Of a DNA stretch of 21,011 nucleotides, positions 1 through 5,993 are shown piece by piece; the stretch's first letter is position 1; each line of letters begins with the position of its first letter. This DNA is from Chloroflexota bacterium. GTDB taxonomy: Bacteria; Chloroflexota; UBA6077; JACQUR01. A program made the translations under genes and the position numbers. Location: contig JACQUR010000394.1 of assembly GCA_016210245.1 (NCBI GenBank), positions 1 through 21,011 on the forward strand. Direction: 5' to 3'. The notes under the pieces are model-generated. The model worked only from the letters and a program-made list of their open reading frames with translations. It was not told the origin of the DNA and searched no databases.

Positions 1-693
1 GCTCTGGATAGGATGCTCTGGATCGAACAGGCTGCGCAGCTTGTGGCGCGGGTCGCCGACGAAAAGCCGCATCAGCTCGGGCTCCGGCAGCAGCACGTTC
101 TCGATGGTGTGGGTGGTGAGGAACCCGTCCTGCACGTTCAGGAACGGGGTCTCGGTTTCCTCGGCCACGCGCCGCGCAATCAGTGCCAGGTCGCCGGCCT
201 CCTGGGCGTTGCGGGCCCACAGAACTCCCCAGCCGGTGTCGGCCACGGCCATCACGTCGTCGTGGCCGGCGTGGACGTTCAGGCTCTGGCTGGTGAGCGC
301 CCGCGCACCGATGTGGAACACGATAGGCAGGCGCTTGCCGGAGATGGTGTAGAGCACCTCCTTCATCAGCACCAGCCCCTGGCCGGAGGTGAAGTTGGTC
401 ACCCGCCCGCCCGCCAGGGCAAAGCCCTCGCACACCGTGGCAGCCGAATGCTCGCTCTCCGGCTCCAGGAAGGCCAGGGGGGTACCCCACAGGTTCTTCT
501 GGCCGTTGGCGACCTCGAGCTGGTAGCCGCCACCCATATTGGTGCTGGAGGTGATGGGGTAGGCGCCGGCCGCCTCGGTGATGTGGGCCTCCACCCAGAC
601 TACCGTGGTCGAGCCATCGGCGGTAGTGGGGATGCCCGGGTAGGGCGGCGTCGTCCTCGGGCGTGCCGGCGCTTGCTGAGCATCGATAGCCAT
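1..693 (-). CDS. nifJ: Pyruvate:ferredoxin (flavodoxin) oxidoreductase, N-terminal part (runs off the left edge)
   Basis: Reading leftward from ATG at 693, the frame stays open to the window edge (231 codons seen). It begins MAIDAQQAPA and carries the hallmarks of PFOR domain I: YPIT near residue 45, the ESEHSAA segment matching the family's ThDP-contacting Glu region, FTSGQGLVLM, and a GHDDVMAV stretch like the GDHxDV block of the family. The end seen (DPEHPIQS) corresponds to the end of domain I. The enzyme oxidatively decarboxylates pyruvate to acetyl-CoA and reduces ferredoxin in the cytoplasm. The start is supported by AAGGAGAGG a few bases upstream. It diverges from the LysM gene. Whether this is a full-length single-chain NifJ or a separate alpha subunit cannot be told from this window; the single-chain form fits the sequence best. 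Confidence 0.88.
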   Translation of the reverse strand, partial: MAIDAQQAPARPRTTPPYPGIPTTADGSTTVVWVEAHITEAAGAYPITSSTNMGGGYQLEVANGQKNLWGTPLAFLEPESEHSAATVCEGFALAGGRVTNFTSGQGLVLMKEVLYTISGKRLPIVFHIGARALTSQSLNVHAGHDDVMAVADTGWGVLWARNAQEAGDLALIARRVAEETETPFLNVQDGFLTTHTIENVLLPEPELMRLFVGDPRHKLRSLFDPEHPIQS

Positions 694-752
694 GGCCAGG
701 ACCTCTCCTTCCCGTTGGCGGTCATCGGCAACGAGGTTCAACCAAGGGTGCC

Positions 753-1442
753 ATGTTCCCTCCCACGGGTGCAACCTTTTCTGTTGACCTGATGTGGCGA
801 AAGGAGCGCTTGACACCTTTTCGTGGCGATGATACAACCCGTCGCACGCCAGCGCTGGAGGACCGTACGCGCGGACGCGACCCCCTCGACCCTGAGCCCA
901 CACGCGACCAGGACGCCCCGCGGGAGCAGCCCTTCTTCCGCCGCGCCGGCCGTCGACCCGAGGGGCCTACCCCGCCGGCCTCGGCCGCGCCGGAGCCGGA
1001 GTCGGGCCGGCACCGCCCCAAGCCGGCGCCCATGGCGCCCCGGCGGCGGAGGTCTCGCTGGCCCTCTCGGAGCCACGCCGTTGGGTTGGGGGTCTTCCTG
1101 ATGGCCTCGGTCGCCCTGGCCGTGGTGCTGCTGTTCTCAGCCAGAACGCCCACCTCCAGTCCGCCGCTGGCCACCCTACCAGCCACGCCGCCAGCGAGCC
1201 TCGTCACGCGCCCGGGCGGAGCGCCGCCGCCCACCGCCGGCCCCACCGCTCGGCCAACGGAGCCGTCGCTACGGGTCAGCATCTCCGTCCTCGAGCCAAA
1301 CTACACGGTGGAGCCCAACGACAACCTCGGCACGATCGCCCGACGCTCCGGCACCACCGTCGAAGCGCTGCAAGCCTACAACCGCCTGGAGCCCGGCGCC
1401 ATCCTCCGCGTCGGCCAGCGGCTCATCGTCCCAACGGAGTGA
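753..1442 (+). CDS. Membrane-anchored LysM-domain protein
   Basis: A 229-residue protein. Residues 1-105 are charged and proline/arginine-rich, probably disordered and cytoplasmic. Residues 109-130 form one hydrophobic membrane helix. Residues 131-180 are a Pro/Thr-rich linker. Residues 184-227 are a LysM domain (YTVEPNDNLGTIARRSGTT...LRVGQRLIVPTE), which binds peptidoglycan or related GlcNAc polymers. The likely topology is N-in, with LysM on the outside. The start at 753 is preceded by AAGGGTG; an in-frame ATG at 792 has no clear ribosome-binding site. A TTGACA/TACAAC promoter-like pair at 810-838 lies inside the 5' end, so the true start could be further downstream (next in-frame ATG 1032). 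The gene converges on the P-loop gene, with a hairpin between them. Confidence 0.8.
   Translation: MFPPTGATFSVDLMWRKERLTPFRGDDTTRRTPALEDRTRGRDPLDPEPTRDQDAPREQPFFRRAGRRPEGPTPPASAAPEPESGRHRPKPAPMAPRRRRSRWPSRSHAVGLGVFLMASVALAVVLLFSARTPTSSPPLATLPATPPASLVTRPGGAPPPTAGPTARPTEPSLRVSISVLEPNYTVEPNDNLGTIARRSGTTVEALQAYNRLEPGAILRVGQRLIVPTE
810..838 (+). promoter_or_regulatory. Candidate sigma70-type promoter within the 5' end of the LysM frame
   Basis: TTGACA at 810-815 is a perfect -35 match. A 17-nt spacer separates it from TACAAC at 833-838 (4 of 6 to TATAAT). The spacing is ideal, but the site lies inside the annotated open frame, so it is either a chance match or a sign that translation of the LysM protein starts later. 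Confidence 0.35.
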
Positions 1443-1487
1443 GGTTGGAGGTTGAAGGTTGGATTCTCCAACCTTCAACCTCCAACC
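1443..1487. repeat. Heptad inverted repeat, copy 1 (21-bp perfect stem)
   Basis: Left arm 1443-1463 (GGTTGGA GGTTGAA GGTTGGA) pairs perfectly with right arm 1467-1487, leaving a TTC loop. Each arm is three 7-nt units. It lies between convergent genes, and the last codons and stop of the minus-strand P-loop gene (stop at 1475-1477) are inside the right arm. It could terminate transcription in both directions, although there is no U-rich tail. It shares its units with the hairpin at 3898-3961. Confidence 0.9.
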
Positions 1488-1813
1488 TCCAACACGCGGA
1501 GCGCCCTCGCCTCCACCTCCTCCGGCGTCAGGTCGTCGGTAGAGACATACAGGGTGCAGTGGCGGCGGGCGTGCTCCAGGCGGCGGCGCTGCTCGACCAA
1601 CACCTCTTCTCCGTAGGTGACGGGGCGGCGCTTGCGCACCGTCTCCAGGCCCGCGTCGAGGTAGATGAGCGCGTCCGGCTGGGCCATGCGCCACATGTCG
1701 GGGACGTAGGAGTGCTCCTGAGCCAGCGCGCGGGCGTCGTAGCCCCGCGCGCGCAGCCGTGCCGCCAGGGTGCTGGTGCCGGAGGCGCAGGGGCCGACGA
1801 TGGCGATCTTCAT
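1475..1813 (-). CDS. Small P-loop NTPase-like protein with an atypical Walker A motif
   Basis: A 112-residue protein starting MKIAIVGPCASGTSTLAARL. The N-terminal beta-strand and glycine loop GPCASGTST (residues 7-15) match the P-loop nucleotide-kinase fold (adenylate/cytidylate-kinase-like), but the invariant Walker A lysine is threonine here (codon ACC). A later segment, DALIYLDAGLETVRKRR, resembles the lid/arginine region of small kinases. The start ATG at 1813 overlaps the stop of the upstream phosphatase as ATGA, so the two are probably translationally coupled. The C-terminus (LEVGG) is encoded inside a heptad hairpin, which suggests the repeat was captured at the gene end. Substrate unknown; it may be catalytically weak or non-hydrolysing. 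Confidence 0.75.
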   Translation of the reverse strand: MKIAIVGPCASGTSTLAARLRARGYDARALAQEHSYVPDMWRMAQPDALIYLDAGLETVRKRRPVTYGEEVLVEQRRRLEHARRHCTLYVSTDDLTPEEVEARALRVLEVGG

Positions 1814-2523
1814 GGCACGGGGAAGCTGATCACCATGCGGCGGGTGAGATCGTCCGACGGCCACGGCCTGACTGCCAGGGCCATCACGCTCATGTCGTCG
1901 TTCGGGCGCCCCTGGTCCAGTTCGACGGCCCGCTGGAGCAGGCTGTTGGCCACCGCGGCCGGGTCCGCCTGGCCGCGCTGCAGCAGGTCCGCCAGCGCCG
2001 CGCGCACGTCCATCCGCTGGCCGGTGCGCTGGCCGGCGGTCTCGAGGCCGTCGGTGTAGACCACTACCAGCAGGTTCGAGGTGAGCGGCAGTTCGTCGAC
2101 CACGGGCTTCATGCGCCGCCGCGTGCCGATGGCCTCCGAGGGACGGTCGAGCGCGGCGACCGAGCCATCCGACACCACCAGGGCCGGGCAGGGGTTGTTG
2201 CGCGACAGCACCACCGACTGGGTGGACAGATCGACCGAGACGATGTTCAGCGTCGCGCTCACCTGGCCGTGGCGGTAGTGGTAGAGGAAGTCGTGGACCG
2301 CGCGGGCGACCGCGCCGTCGCGTACCCCATCGGCCAGGAGGGCAATCGCCTTCTTGGCCACCAGGTTGCTGAGGTCTTTGGCGGCGCGCCCGCTGCCCTG
2401 GCCGTCCGCCAGCACGAGCGACAGTCCGCCGTGGGGCCGCTCCACCACCTCCAGGGTATCTCCGCTCTCCCGCACCGCGTATTTCGACACCTTGGCCACC
2501 GCGGCCTGGATCTCCTTGGGCAT
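1810..2523 (-). CDS. SpoIIE/RsbU-type PP2C serine phosphatase
   Basis: A 237-residue single-domain protein of the PPM family in its SpoIIE form (PF07228). LADGQGSG (Asp near residue 40) supplies the first metal-binding Asp, VYTDGLE the middle motif, and GRPNDDMSVMAL (about 206-217) the last metal Asp pair. These enzymes dephosphorylate Ser/Thr of anti-anti-sigma or similar regulators. There is no sensor domain, so input probably comes from a partner; the CheY-like receiver immediately upstream is the obvious candidate. The start is supported by GGAGGA just upstream of ATG 2523. Its 3' end overlaps the P-loop gene by four bases. A heptad hairpin lies between it and the receiver gene. Confidence 0.87.
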   Translation of the reverse strand: MPKEIQAAVAKVSKYAVRESGDTLEVVERPHGGLSLVLADGQGSGRAAKDLSNLVAKKAIALLADGVRDGAVARAVHDFLYHYRHGQVSATLNIVSVDLSTQSVVLSRNNPCPALVVSDGSVAALDRPSEAIGTRRRMKPVVDELPLTSNLLVVVYTDGLETAGQRTGQRMDVRAALADLLQRGQADPAAVANSLLQRAVELDQGRPNDDMSVMALAVRPWPSDDLTRRMVISFPVP

Positions 2524-2537
2524 CTTCCTCCATCAGC

Positions 2538-2597
2538 GGGTGTAAGGGTGAAGGGTGAAGGGTGAAGGGTGAAGCTTCACCCTTCACCCTTACACCC
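2538..2597. repeat. Heptad inverted repeat, copy 2 (GGGTGAA units)
   Basis: Tandem GGGTGAA units on the left meet TTCACCC units on the right at a central AAGCTT. One alignment gives a perfect 23-bp stem between 2538-2560 and 2575-2597, including an 8-nt variant unit (GGGTGTAA/TTACACCC); an extra left-hand pair of units loops out. A further TTCACCC follows at about 2598-2604. It separates two minus-strand genes, with the receiver stop at 2606-2608 on one side and the phosphatase ribosome-binding site on the other. It could attenuate or stabilise the transcript between them. Confidence 0.88.
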
Positions 2598-2605
2598 TTC
2601 ACCCC

Positions 2606-3019
2606 CTACAAGAACGGATTGCCTACCGTTGCCTGGATGACCTCCAGCACCTCGGTCACGTCGAAGGGTTTGCCGAGCAGGTAGGCCAGCTTCTTGCGCT
2701 CCCCGGCGGGCAGGATCTGGGTGTAGGCCGAGATGACGACGACCGGGATCTCTCGCGTGGCCGGGTCGGACTTGAGCTGCTCCAGCACGGCGCGCCCGTC
2801 GATGCCGGGCAGGGCCAGGTCGAGGGTGATCAGGTGGGGCCTGATCTGGCGGGCCAGGCGGAGGGCGGTGCGTCCGCTCCGCGCAATCAGCGTGCGGTAG
2901 CCCCGCTCGTCGAGCAGCGCCACCAGCAGGCTGCTGACTGCATCGTCGTCCTCGACAATGAGAATGGTCCGCCGAAGGTCGGTGGCCGCGGGCGGTTCAG
3001 GGATGGGCAAAGGTTCCAT
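2606..3019 (-). CDS. Stand-alone response-regulator receiver (CheY-like)
   Basis: A 137-residue protein with one receiver domain at residues about 17-130 and no output domain. Key residues are present: acidic EDDD at 23-26, phospho-acceptor Asp67 in LDLALPG, Ser97 in the ISAY switch position, and Lys117 in GKPF. Phosphorylated by a histidine kinase, it probably acts by protein contact. The phosphatase directly downstream on the same strand is the likely partner, as in RsbU/RssB-like partner-switch modules. No histidine kinase is visible in the window. The start at 3019 has only a weak AAGG upstream. Confidence 0.88.
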   Translation of the reverse strand: MEPLPIPEPPAATDLRRTILIVEDDDAVSSLLVALLDERGYRTLIARSGRTALRLARQIRPHLITLDLALPGIDGRAVLEQLKSDPATREIPVVVISAYTQILPAGERKKLAYLLGKPFDVTEVLEVIQATVGNPFL

Positions 3020-3116
3020 GCCGGTCCGAGCCTTGCCAGAAGGGTTCCGCGTCGCCAGGCGAAGCCTGGCACCATTATGTCACCCCCCGAGCCCGCACGG
3101 CAAAGGGCAGTCGTCT

Positions 3117-3242
3117 CTAATCCTCGCCCTCCCCTGCAGAGCGAGGCCAGTCGGCACCCGGATCGAGTGCGGGCAGGACGCCCCGAACCACGAAGAGCAG
3201 CGCGAGCACGAGCGCGAAAGCGGCGAAGAGCGCCATAGGCAT
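3117..3242 (-). CDS. Possible 41-residue single-span membrane protein
   Basis: A short frame, MPMALFAAFALVLALLFV at its start, with one hydrophobic helix (residues about 3-20), then VRGVLPALDPG and an acidic end (GEGED). A second Met at codon 3 is an alternative start. GGAGG lies about 13 bases upstream, somewhat far. It sits between the receiver gene and the divergent membrane-protein gene at 3454. No family is recognised; its composition is typical of tiny inner-membrane proteins, but a chance hydrophobic frame in GC-rich DNA is also possible. Confidence 0.35.
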   Translation of the reverse strand: MPMALFAAFALVLALLFVVRGVLPALDPGADWPRSAGEGED

Positions 3243-3318
3243 TGGCAAAGGGCTGCCTCCAGCGACACAGCTTCGCCTGCCGCACAGTGCAGCCCCTGTG
3301 CCGGGAGCGTCGGAGGTC

Positions 3319-3395
3319 GGATTGCGGATTGCGGATTGCGAATCCGGGATTGCGGAACTCCACATTCGCAATTCGCAATTCGCAATTCGCAATCC
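3319..3395. repeat. Heptad inverted repeat, copy 3 (GATTGCG / ATTCGCA units)
   Basis: Left arm 3319-3343 consists of three GATTGCG units. Right arm 3371-3395 consists of ATTCGCA units plus one extra unit before it. They pair over 25 bp with two G-U wobbles, leaving a 27-nt loop that itself contains another GATTGCG. It lies upstream of the membrane-protein gene at 3454, in the 5' region rather than the 3' region of that gene. Its unit sequence is unrelated to copies 1, 2 and 4, but the 7-nt period is the same. Confidence 0.85.
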
Positions 3396-3453
3396 AAGAT
3401 CGGGCACGCCCCTTGCACGGGTGGCCGGGCGCATCCTGATCCTGGTAGGCGAG

Positions 3454-3891
3454 ATGATCGAGTACCCATTCTGGCCACCTGTCGTGCTCGGCCTGGTCGC
3501 GCTCGGCTGGCTGGCGCTGCTCCTGCCCTGGCGCAGGCGCGACGATCGGGAGTCAGCCGAGGCGGCGCGCCAACGAGCGGAGCGCCTGCTGGCCGAAACG
3601 CTGGCCGAAGAAGAGTTCCGCCAGCTCACCACTCAGGGCTACCTCGATGTCCAGAGCCCGGCCCACCCCACCCGCTCCTACCGCGTCTACAAGGCGGGCG
3701 GGCCGGTGCAGGTGCGTGAGGAGGGCAGGACGAACGTTCTGCTATGCGTGCAGCCCGTCTCGTACCTGCCCGAGGCGGACGTGGTGCTGTTGCACAAGCT
3801 GCTGATCGAGGGCTGCGAGCAAGCGTATCTCAAGACCGCCAACGTGGTTGGCTGGCGGGACCGCTCGTGGCTGACCTGGCTGTGGGACTAG
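3454..3891 (+). CDS. Uncharacterised single-span membrane protein with a conserved-looking soluble domain
   Basis: A 145-residue protein. Residues 5-25 (PFWPPVVLGLVALGWLALLL) form one membrane helix, followed by a basic RRRDDRE stop-transfer segment. An Arg/Glu-rich helix (about 30-50) could be a short coiled coil. The rest, about 55-145, is a compact soluble part with VLLCVQPVSYLPEADVVLLHKLLIEG and ends in WLTWLWD. I chose ATG 3454 because the upstream frame is heptad repeat. The ribosome-binding site is weak. No family is recognised and no function is assigned. It converges on the ThDP enzyme gene, with a 31-bp hairpin between them. Confidence 0.7.
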   Translation: MIEYPFWPPVVLGLVALGWLALLLPWRRRDDRESAEAARQRAERLLAETLAEEEFRQLTTQGYLDVQSPAHPTRSYRVYKAGGPVQVREEGRTNVLLCVQPVSYLPEADVVLLHKLLIEGCEQAYLKTANVVGWRDRSWLTWLWD

Positions 3892-3897
3892 CCCTCC

Positions 3898-3961
3898 GGG
3901 TTGGAGGTTGAAGGTTGCAGGTTGGAGAACTCTCCAACCTGCAACCTTCAACCTCCAACCC
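3898..3961. repeat. Heptad inverted repeat, copy 4 (31-bp perfect stem)
   Basis: Left arm 3898-3928 and right arm 3931-3961 are exact reverse complements over 31 bp. Units are GGTTGGA, GGTTGAA, GGTTGCA and GGTTGGA. The spacer is just AC, so the real loop is probably GAACTC. It lies between two convergent genes (stops at 3891 and 3967), the position expected of a bidirectional terminator. It shares units with copy 1. Confidence 0.92.
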
Positions 3962-3966
3962 TCCTC

Positions 3967-5601
3967 TTACTCGGCCATCCAGGGCGGGATAGCTGCCCGG
4001 CCCTCGATGGCCAGGGGCACCTCCAGCAGGGTGGGGCCCGGCAGCGCGAGCGCTTCCCGCAGGGCCGGGGCCAGCGCGCCCGGAGAGTCCAGGCCCCAGC
4101 CTCGGGCGCCCAGGGCGCGGGCCAGGGCGGGGAAGTCTGGACTGCCCAGCTCCACCCCGATGCGCCGGCCACCGAGCTTGCGGTCCTGGAGCACCTTCAG
4201 CGCGCCGTAGGCGCCGTCCTTGAACACCACTACCACCAGGTCCAGCCGCTCCTGCGCCGCCACCGCCAGTTCCTGGCAGGTGAACATGAAGCCCCCGTCC
4301 CCACACAGCGCCACCACGGGCCGCTCCGGGCGCGCGATCTTCGCCCCGATAGCCGCGGGGAGGGCGAAGCCCAGGCTGCCGTAGCTGCCGGGGTGCAGGT
4401 AGGTGCGCGGCTCGTACACCTCCAGCGCCACCTGGGCCCAGTAGCTCACCAGGTTCAGGTCGTTGCATACGATCGTCTCCCGCGGCAGGGCCGCGCGCAG
4501 CTCGTCCAGGAGGTGCAGCACCGGCCCGGCTCGCTCCTCCAGGTAGCGCCGCCGCTCCGCCCGGGCTTGCGCAGTATCCAACCAGCAGCGGCCGGGGCCT
4601 TCCCCCGGCCCCAGCGCCTGCAGGAGTTGTCGCAGCACCTGCCGCGCGTCCCCGACCAGCCCGACCGTGGCCGGGCGATGGCGGCCGATGACCCGGGGAT
4701 CGATATCCAGGTGGACCAGGGCCTCCGGCAGGCTGCGGCCCTGGCTGGGGTCGCTGACTCCGTCGAAGCGCGCCCCAATCGCCAGGGCGACATCCGCCTG
4801 GCGCAGCACCTCCGACAGCAGGGGGAGCTGGCGCCAGCCGTCTCCCAGGCCCAGCGGATGGTCGTCTGGCACCACCCCCTTCCCGTGCAAGCTGGAGAGC
4901 ACCGGGGCCTGCAGGCGCAGCGCCACCTCCAGGACCTCCGCGCTGGCGCCGGCCTTGAGCGCGCCGCCACCGACGTAGAGCAGGGGCCGACGGGCTTCCC
5001 GCAGCAGCGTCGCCGCCCGCTGCACCGCCTCGGGACTGGCCGCCGGCGCCGAGAGGGCCACGGACGGGAGCGGCTCGGCCACGCCGCGCGCGGCCAGCAC
5101 GTCCATGGGCACCTCCACGTAGGCGGGGCGCGGGCGCCCGCTGCGCGTGGAGCGCACCGCCGCCTGGACCACGGCCGGAATGTCCTCCACCCGGCTGGCT
5201 CGGGCGGCGTAGCCCGTGGCGGCCGACGCCACCTCCAGACTGCGCCGCAGCTCGTGGAAGTCCTCCAGGTCGCGGTCCACCCGGCGAGAATCGATCTGGG
5301 CCGCCACCAGGACCAGCGGGGAGGAGTCGGAGTAGGCCTGGCCCAGCCCGGTGAGCGTGTTGGTGAAGCCCGGGCCGGGCACGGTGAAGCAGGCCGCCAC
5401 GCGGCCCGAGGCGCGGGCGTAGCCGTCGGCCATCATGGCCGCGCCCTGCTCGTGGCGGGGCGTTACCAGCCGCACGTCCGGGCAGTCGTACAGGGCGTCG
5501 AAGAGCGGCGCGTTGTGGGTGCCCACGATGCCGAAGACGGTATCGATCCCCTCGGCCCGCAGCGCGGCCACGACCGCCTGGCCACCGGTCATCTGTGGCA
5601 T
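3967..5601 (-). CDS. ThDP-dependent acetolactate-synthase-like enzyme (2-oxoacid decarboxylase/lyase family)
   Basis: A 544-residue protein with the three-domain fold of the acetolactate synthase / benzoylformate decarboxylase superfamily. The N-terminal Pyr domain has the catalytic Glu51 in RHEQGAAMMADGYAR. The middle domain (about 190-330) carries YVGGGALKAG and ALAIGARFDG. The C-terminal PP domain has GDGGFMFTCQEL, and the Mg-ThDP motif ends in FKDGAYG, where Asp holds the second metal position. The substrate is not clear: no ilvN-like regulatory subunit gene is adjacent, and the FxDGAYG end is typical of the less-studied ALS-like proteins rather than IlvB. Its start at 5601 has GGAGG at good spacing. 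A heptad hairpin follows its stop. Confidence 0.85.
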   Translation of the reverse strand: MPQMTGGQAVVAALRAEGIDTVFGIVGTHNAPLFDALYDCPDVRLVTPRHEQGAAMMADGYARASGRVAACFTVPGPGFTNTLTGLGQAYSDSSPLVLVAAQIDSRRVDRDLEDFHELRRSLEVASAATGYAARASRVEDIPAVVQAAVRSTRSGRPRPAYVEVPMDVLAARGVAEPLPSVALSAPAASPEAVQRAATLLREARRPLLYVGGGALKAGASAEVLEVALRLQAPVLSSLHGKGVVPDDHPLGLGDGWRQLPLLSEVLRQADVALAIGARFDGVSDPSQGRSLPEALVHLDIDPRVIGRHRPATVGLVGDARQVLRQLLQALGPGEGPGRCWLDTAQARAERRRYLEERAGPVLHLLDELRAALPRETIVCNDLNLVSYWAQVALEVYEPRTYLHPGSYGSLGFALPAAIGAKIARPERPVVALCGDGGFMFTCQELAVAAQERLDLVVVVFKDGAYGALKVLQDRKLGGRRIGVELGSPDFPALARALGARGWGLDSPGALAPALREALALPGPTLLEVPLAIEGRAAIPPWMAE

Positions 5602-5727
5602 AGCATCCTCCAGCCAAGCGACAAGAGAAAGGGTAGCAGATCAGGAGGCGTGCTCGCGCCGCTTTCCGGGCCGAGCGGAGCAGGTGTACCATATCTGGCC
5701 GCGCCGCGCCAGCGTGGTGTATCCCGC

Positions 5728-5896
5728 GGGCAGGGCTTATGCGTTCTAACCGGGCAGTGCCCGGAAGCGGTGCCAGGGACCCTATATTGGCTCGCGAAGG
5801 GGGCGGTGCTGGCCGAATTAGCGGCACTTTCGGGCGTCGCGGCTGGGTTTCCTGCCAACGGAGCGCCCCCGTCGCCAGAACGCATAAGCCCTGCCC
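5728..5896. mobile_element. 169-bp MITE-like element bounded by a perfect 20-bp inverted repeat
   Basis: GGGCAGGGCTTATGCGTTCT at 5728-5747 recurs as its exact reverse complement at 5877-5896. The interior holds a small hairpin (CCGGGC at 5750-5755 with GCCCGG at 5759-5764) and further partly self-complementary blocks (GCTCGCGA against TCGCGGC), so it could fold as a long imperfect stem. No convincing protein frame lies inside. No clear target-site duplication is visible at the edges. It occupies the spacer between the ThDP enzyme and the glycan locus. The inverted repeat is directly seen; mobility is inferred. Confidence 0.6.
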
Positions 5897-5912
5897 CAAC
5901 GGTGGGCGCGCA

Positions 5913-5941
5913 TTGCGTGAGGGGTATCCGCCCCCTATACT
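5913..5941 (+). promoter_or_regulatory. Candidate promoter of the glycan locus
   Basis: TTGCGT (5913-5918), 17-nt spacer, TATACT (5936-5941, 5 of 6 to consensus). It ends about 15 bases before a strong GGAGG (5956-5960) and ATG 5967, and about 50 bases before the methyltransferase start at 5994. It is the best candidate for the start of the plus-strand operon. Confidence 0.4.
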
Positions 5942-5955
5942 TCGGTGGTTTCCCC

Positions 5956-5984
5956 GGAGGCAGAAGATGGCTGGGGCGGTCTGA
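5956..5984 (+). other. Strong ribosome-binding site plus five-codon in-frame mini-ORF before the methyltransferase
   Basis: GGAGG at 5956-5960 sits 6 bases before ATG 5967, ideal spacing. The frame reads Met-Ala-Gly-Ala-Val then TGA at 5982-5984, and it is in the same frame as the methyltransferase that restarts at ATG 5994 nine bases later. Either this is a leader peptide with translational restart, or the original start was at 5967 and the TGA is a mutation of TGG. Confidence 0.5.
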
Positions 5985-5993
5985 GAGACAGCA

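Noticed and set aside
3319..3405. Repeated GCAATTC/GATTGCG units as a CRISPR or phage-type array
   Set aside because: Units are 7 nt without spacers and form an inverted repeat; no cas genes nearby.
4200..4330. Apparent loss of the ThDP metal-binding Asn (FKDGAYG instead of FND/NN)
   Set aside because: Aligned by distance from GDG, the second metal ligand position is the Asp, which is present; the Lys replaces a neighbouring residue, so the enzyme need not be inactive.
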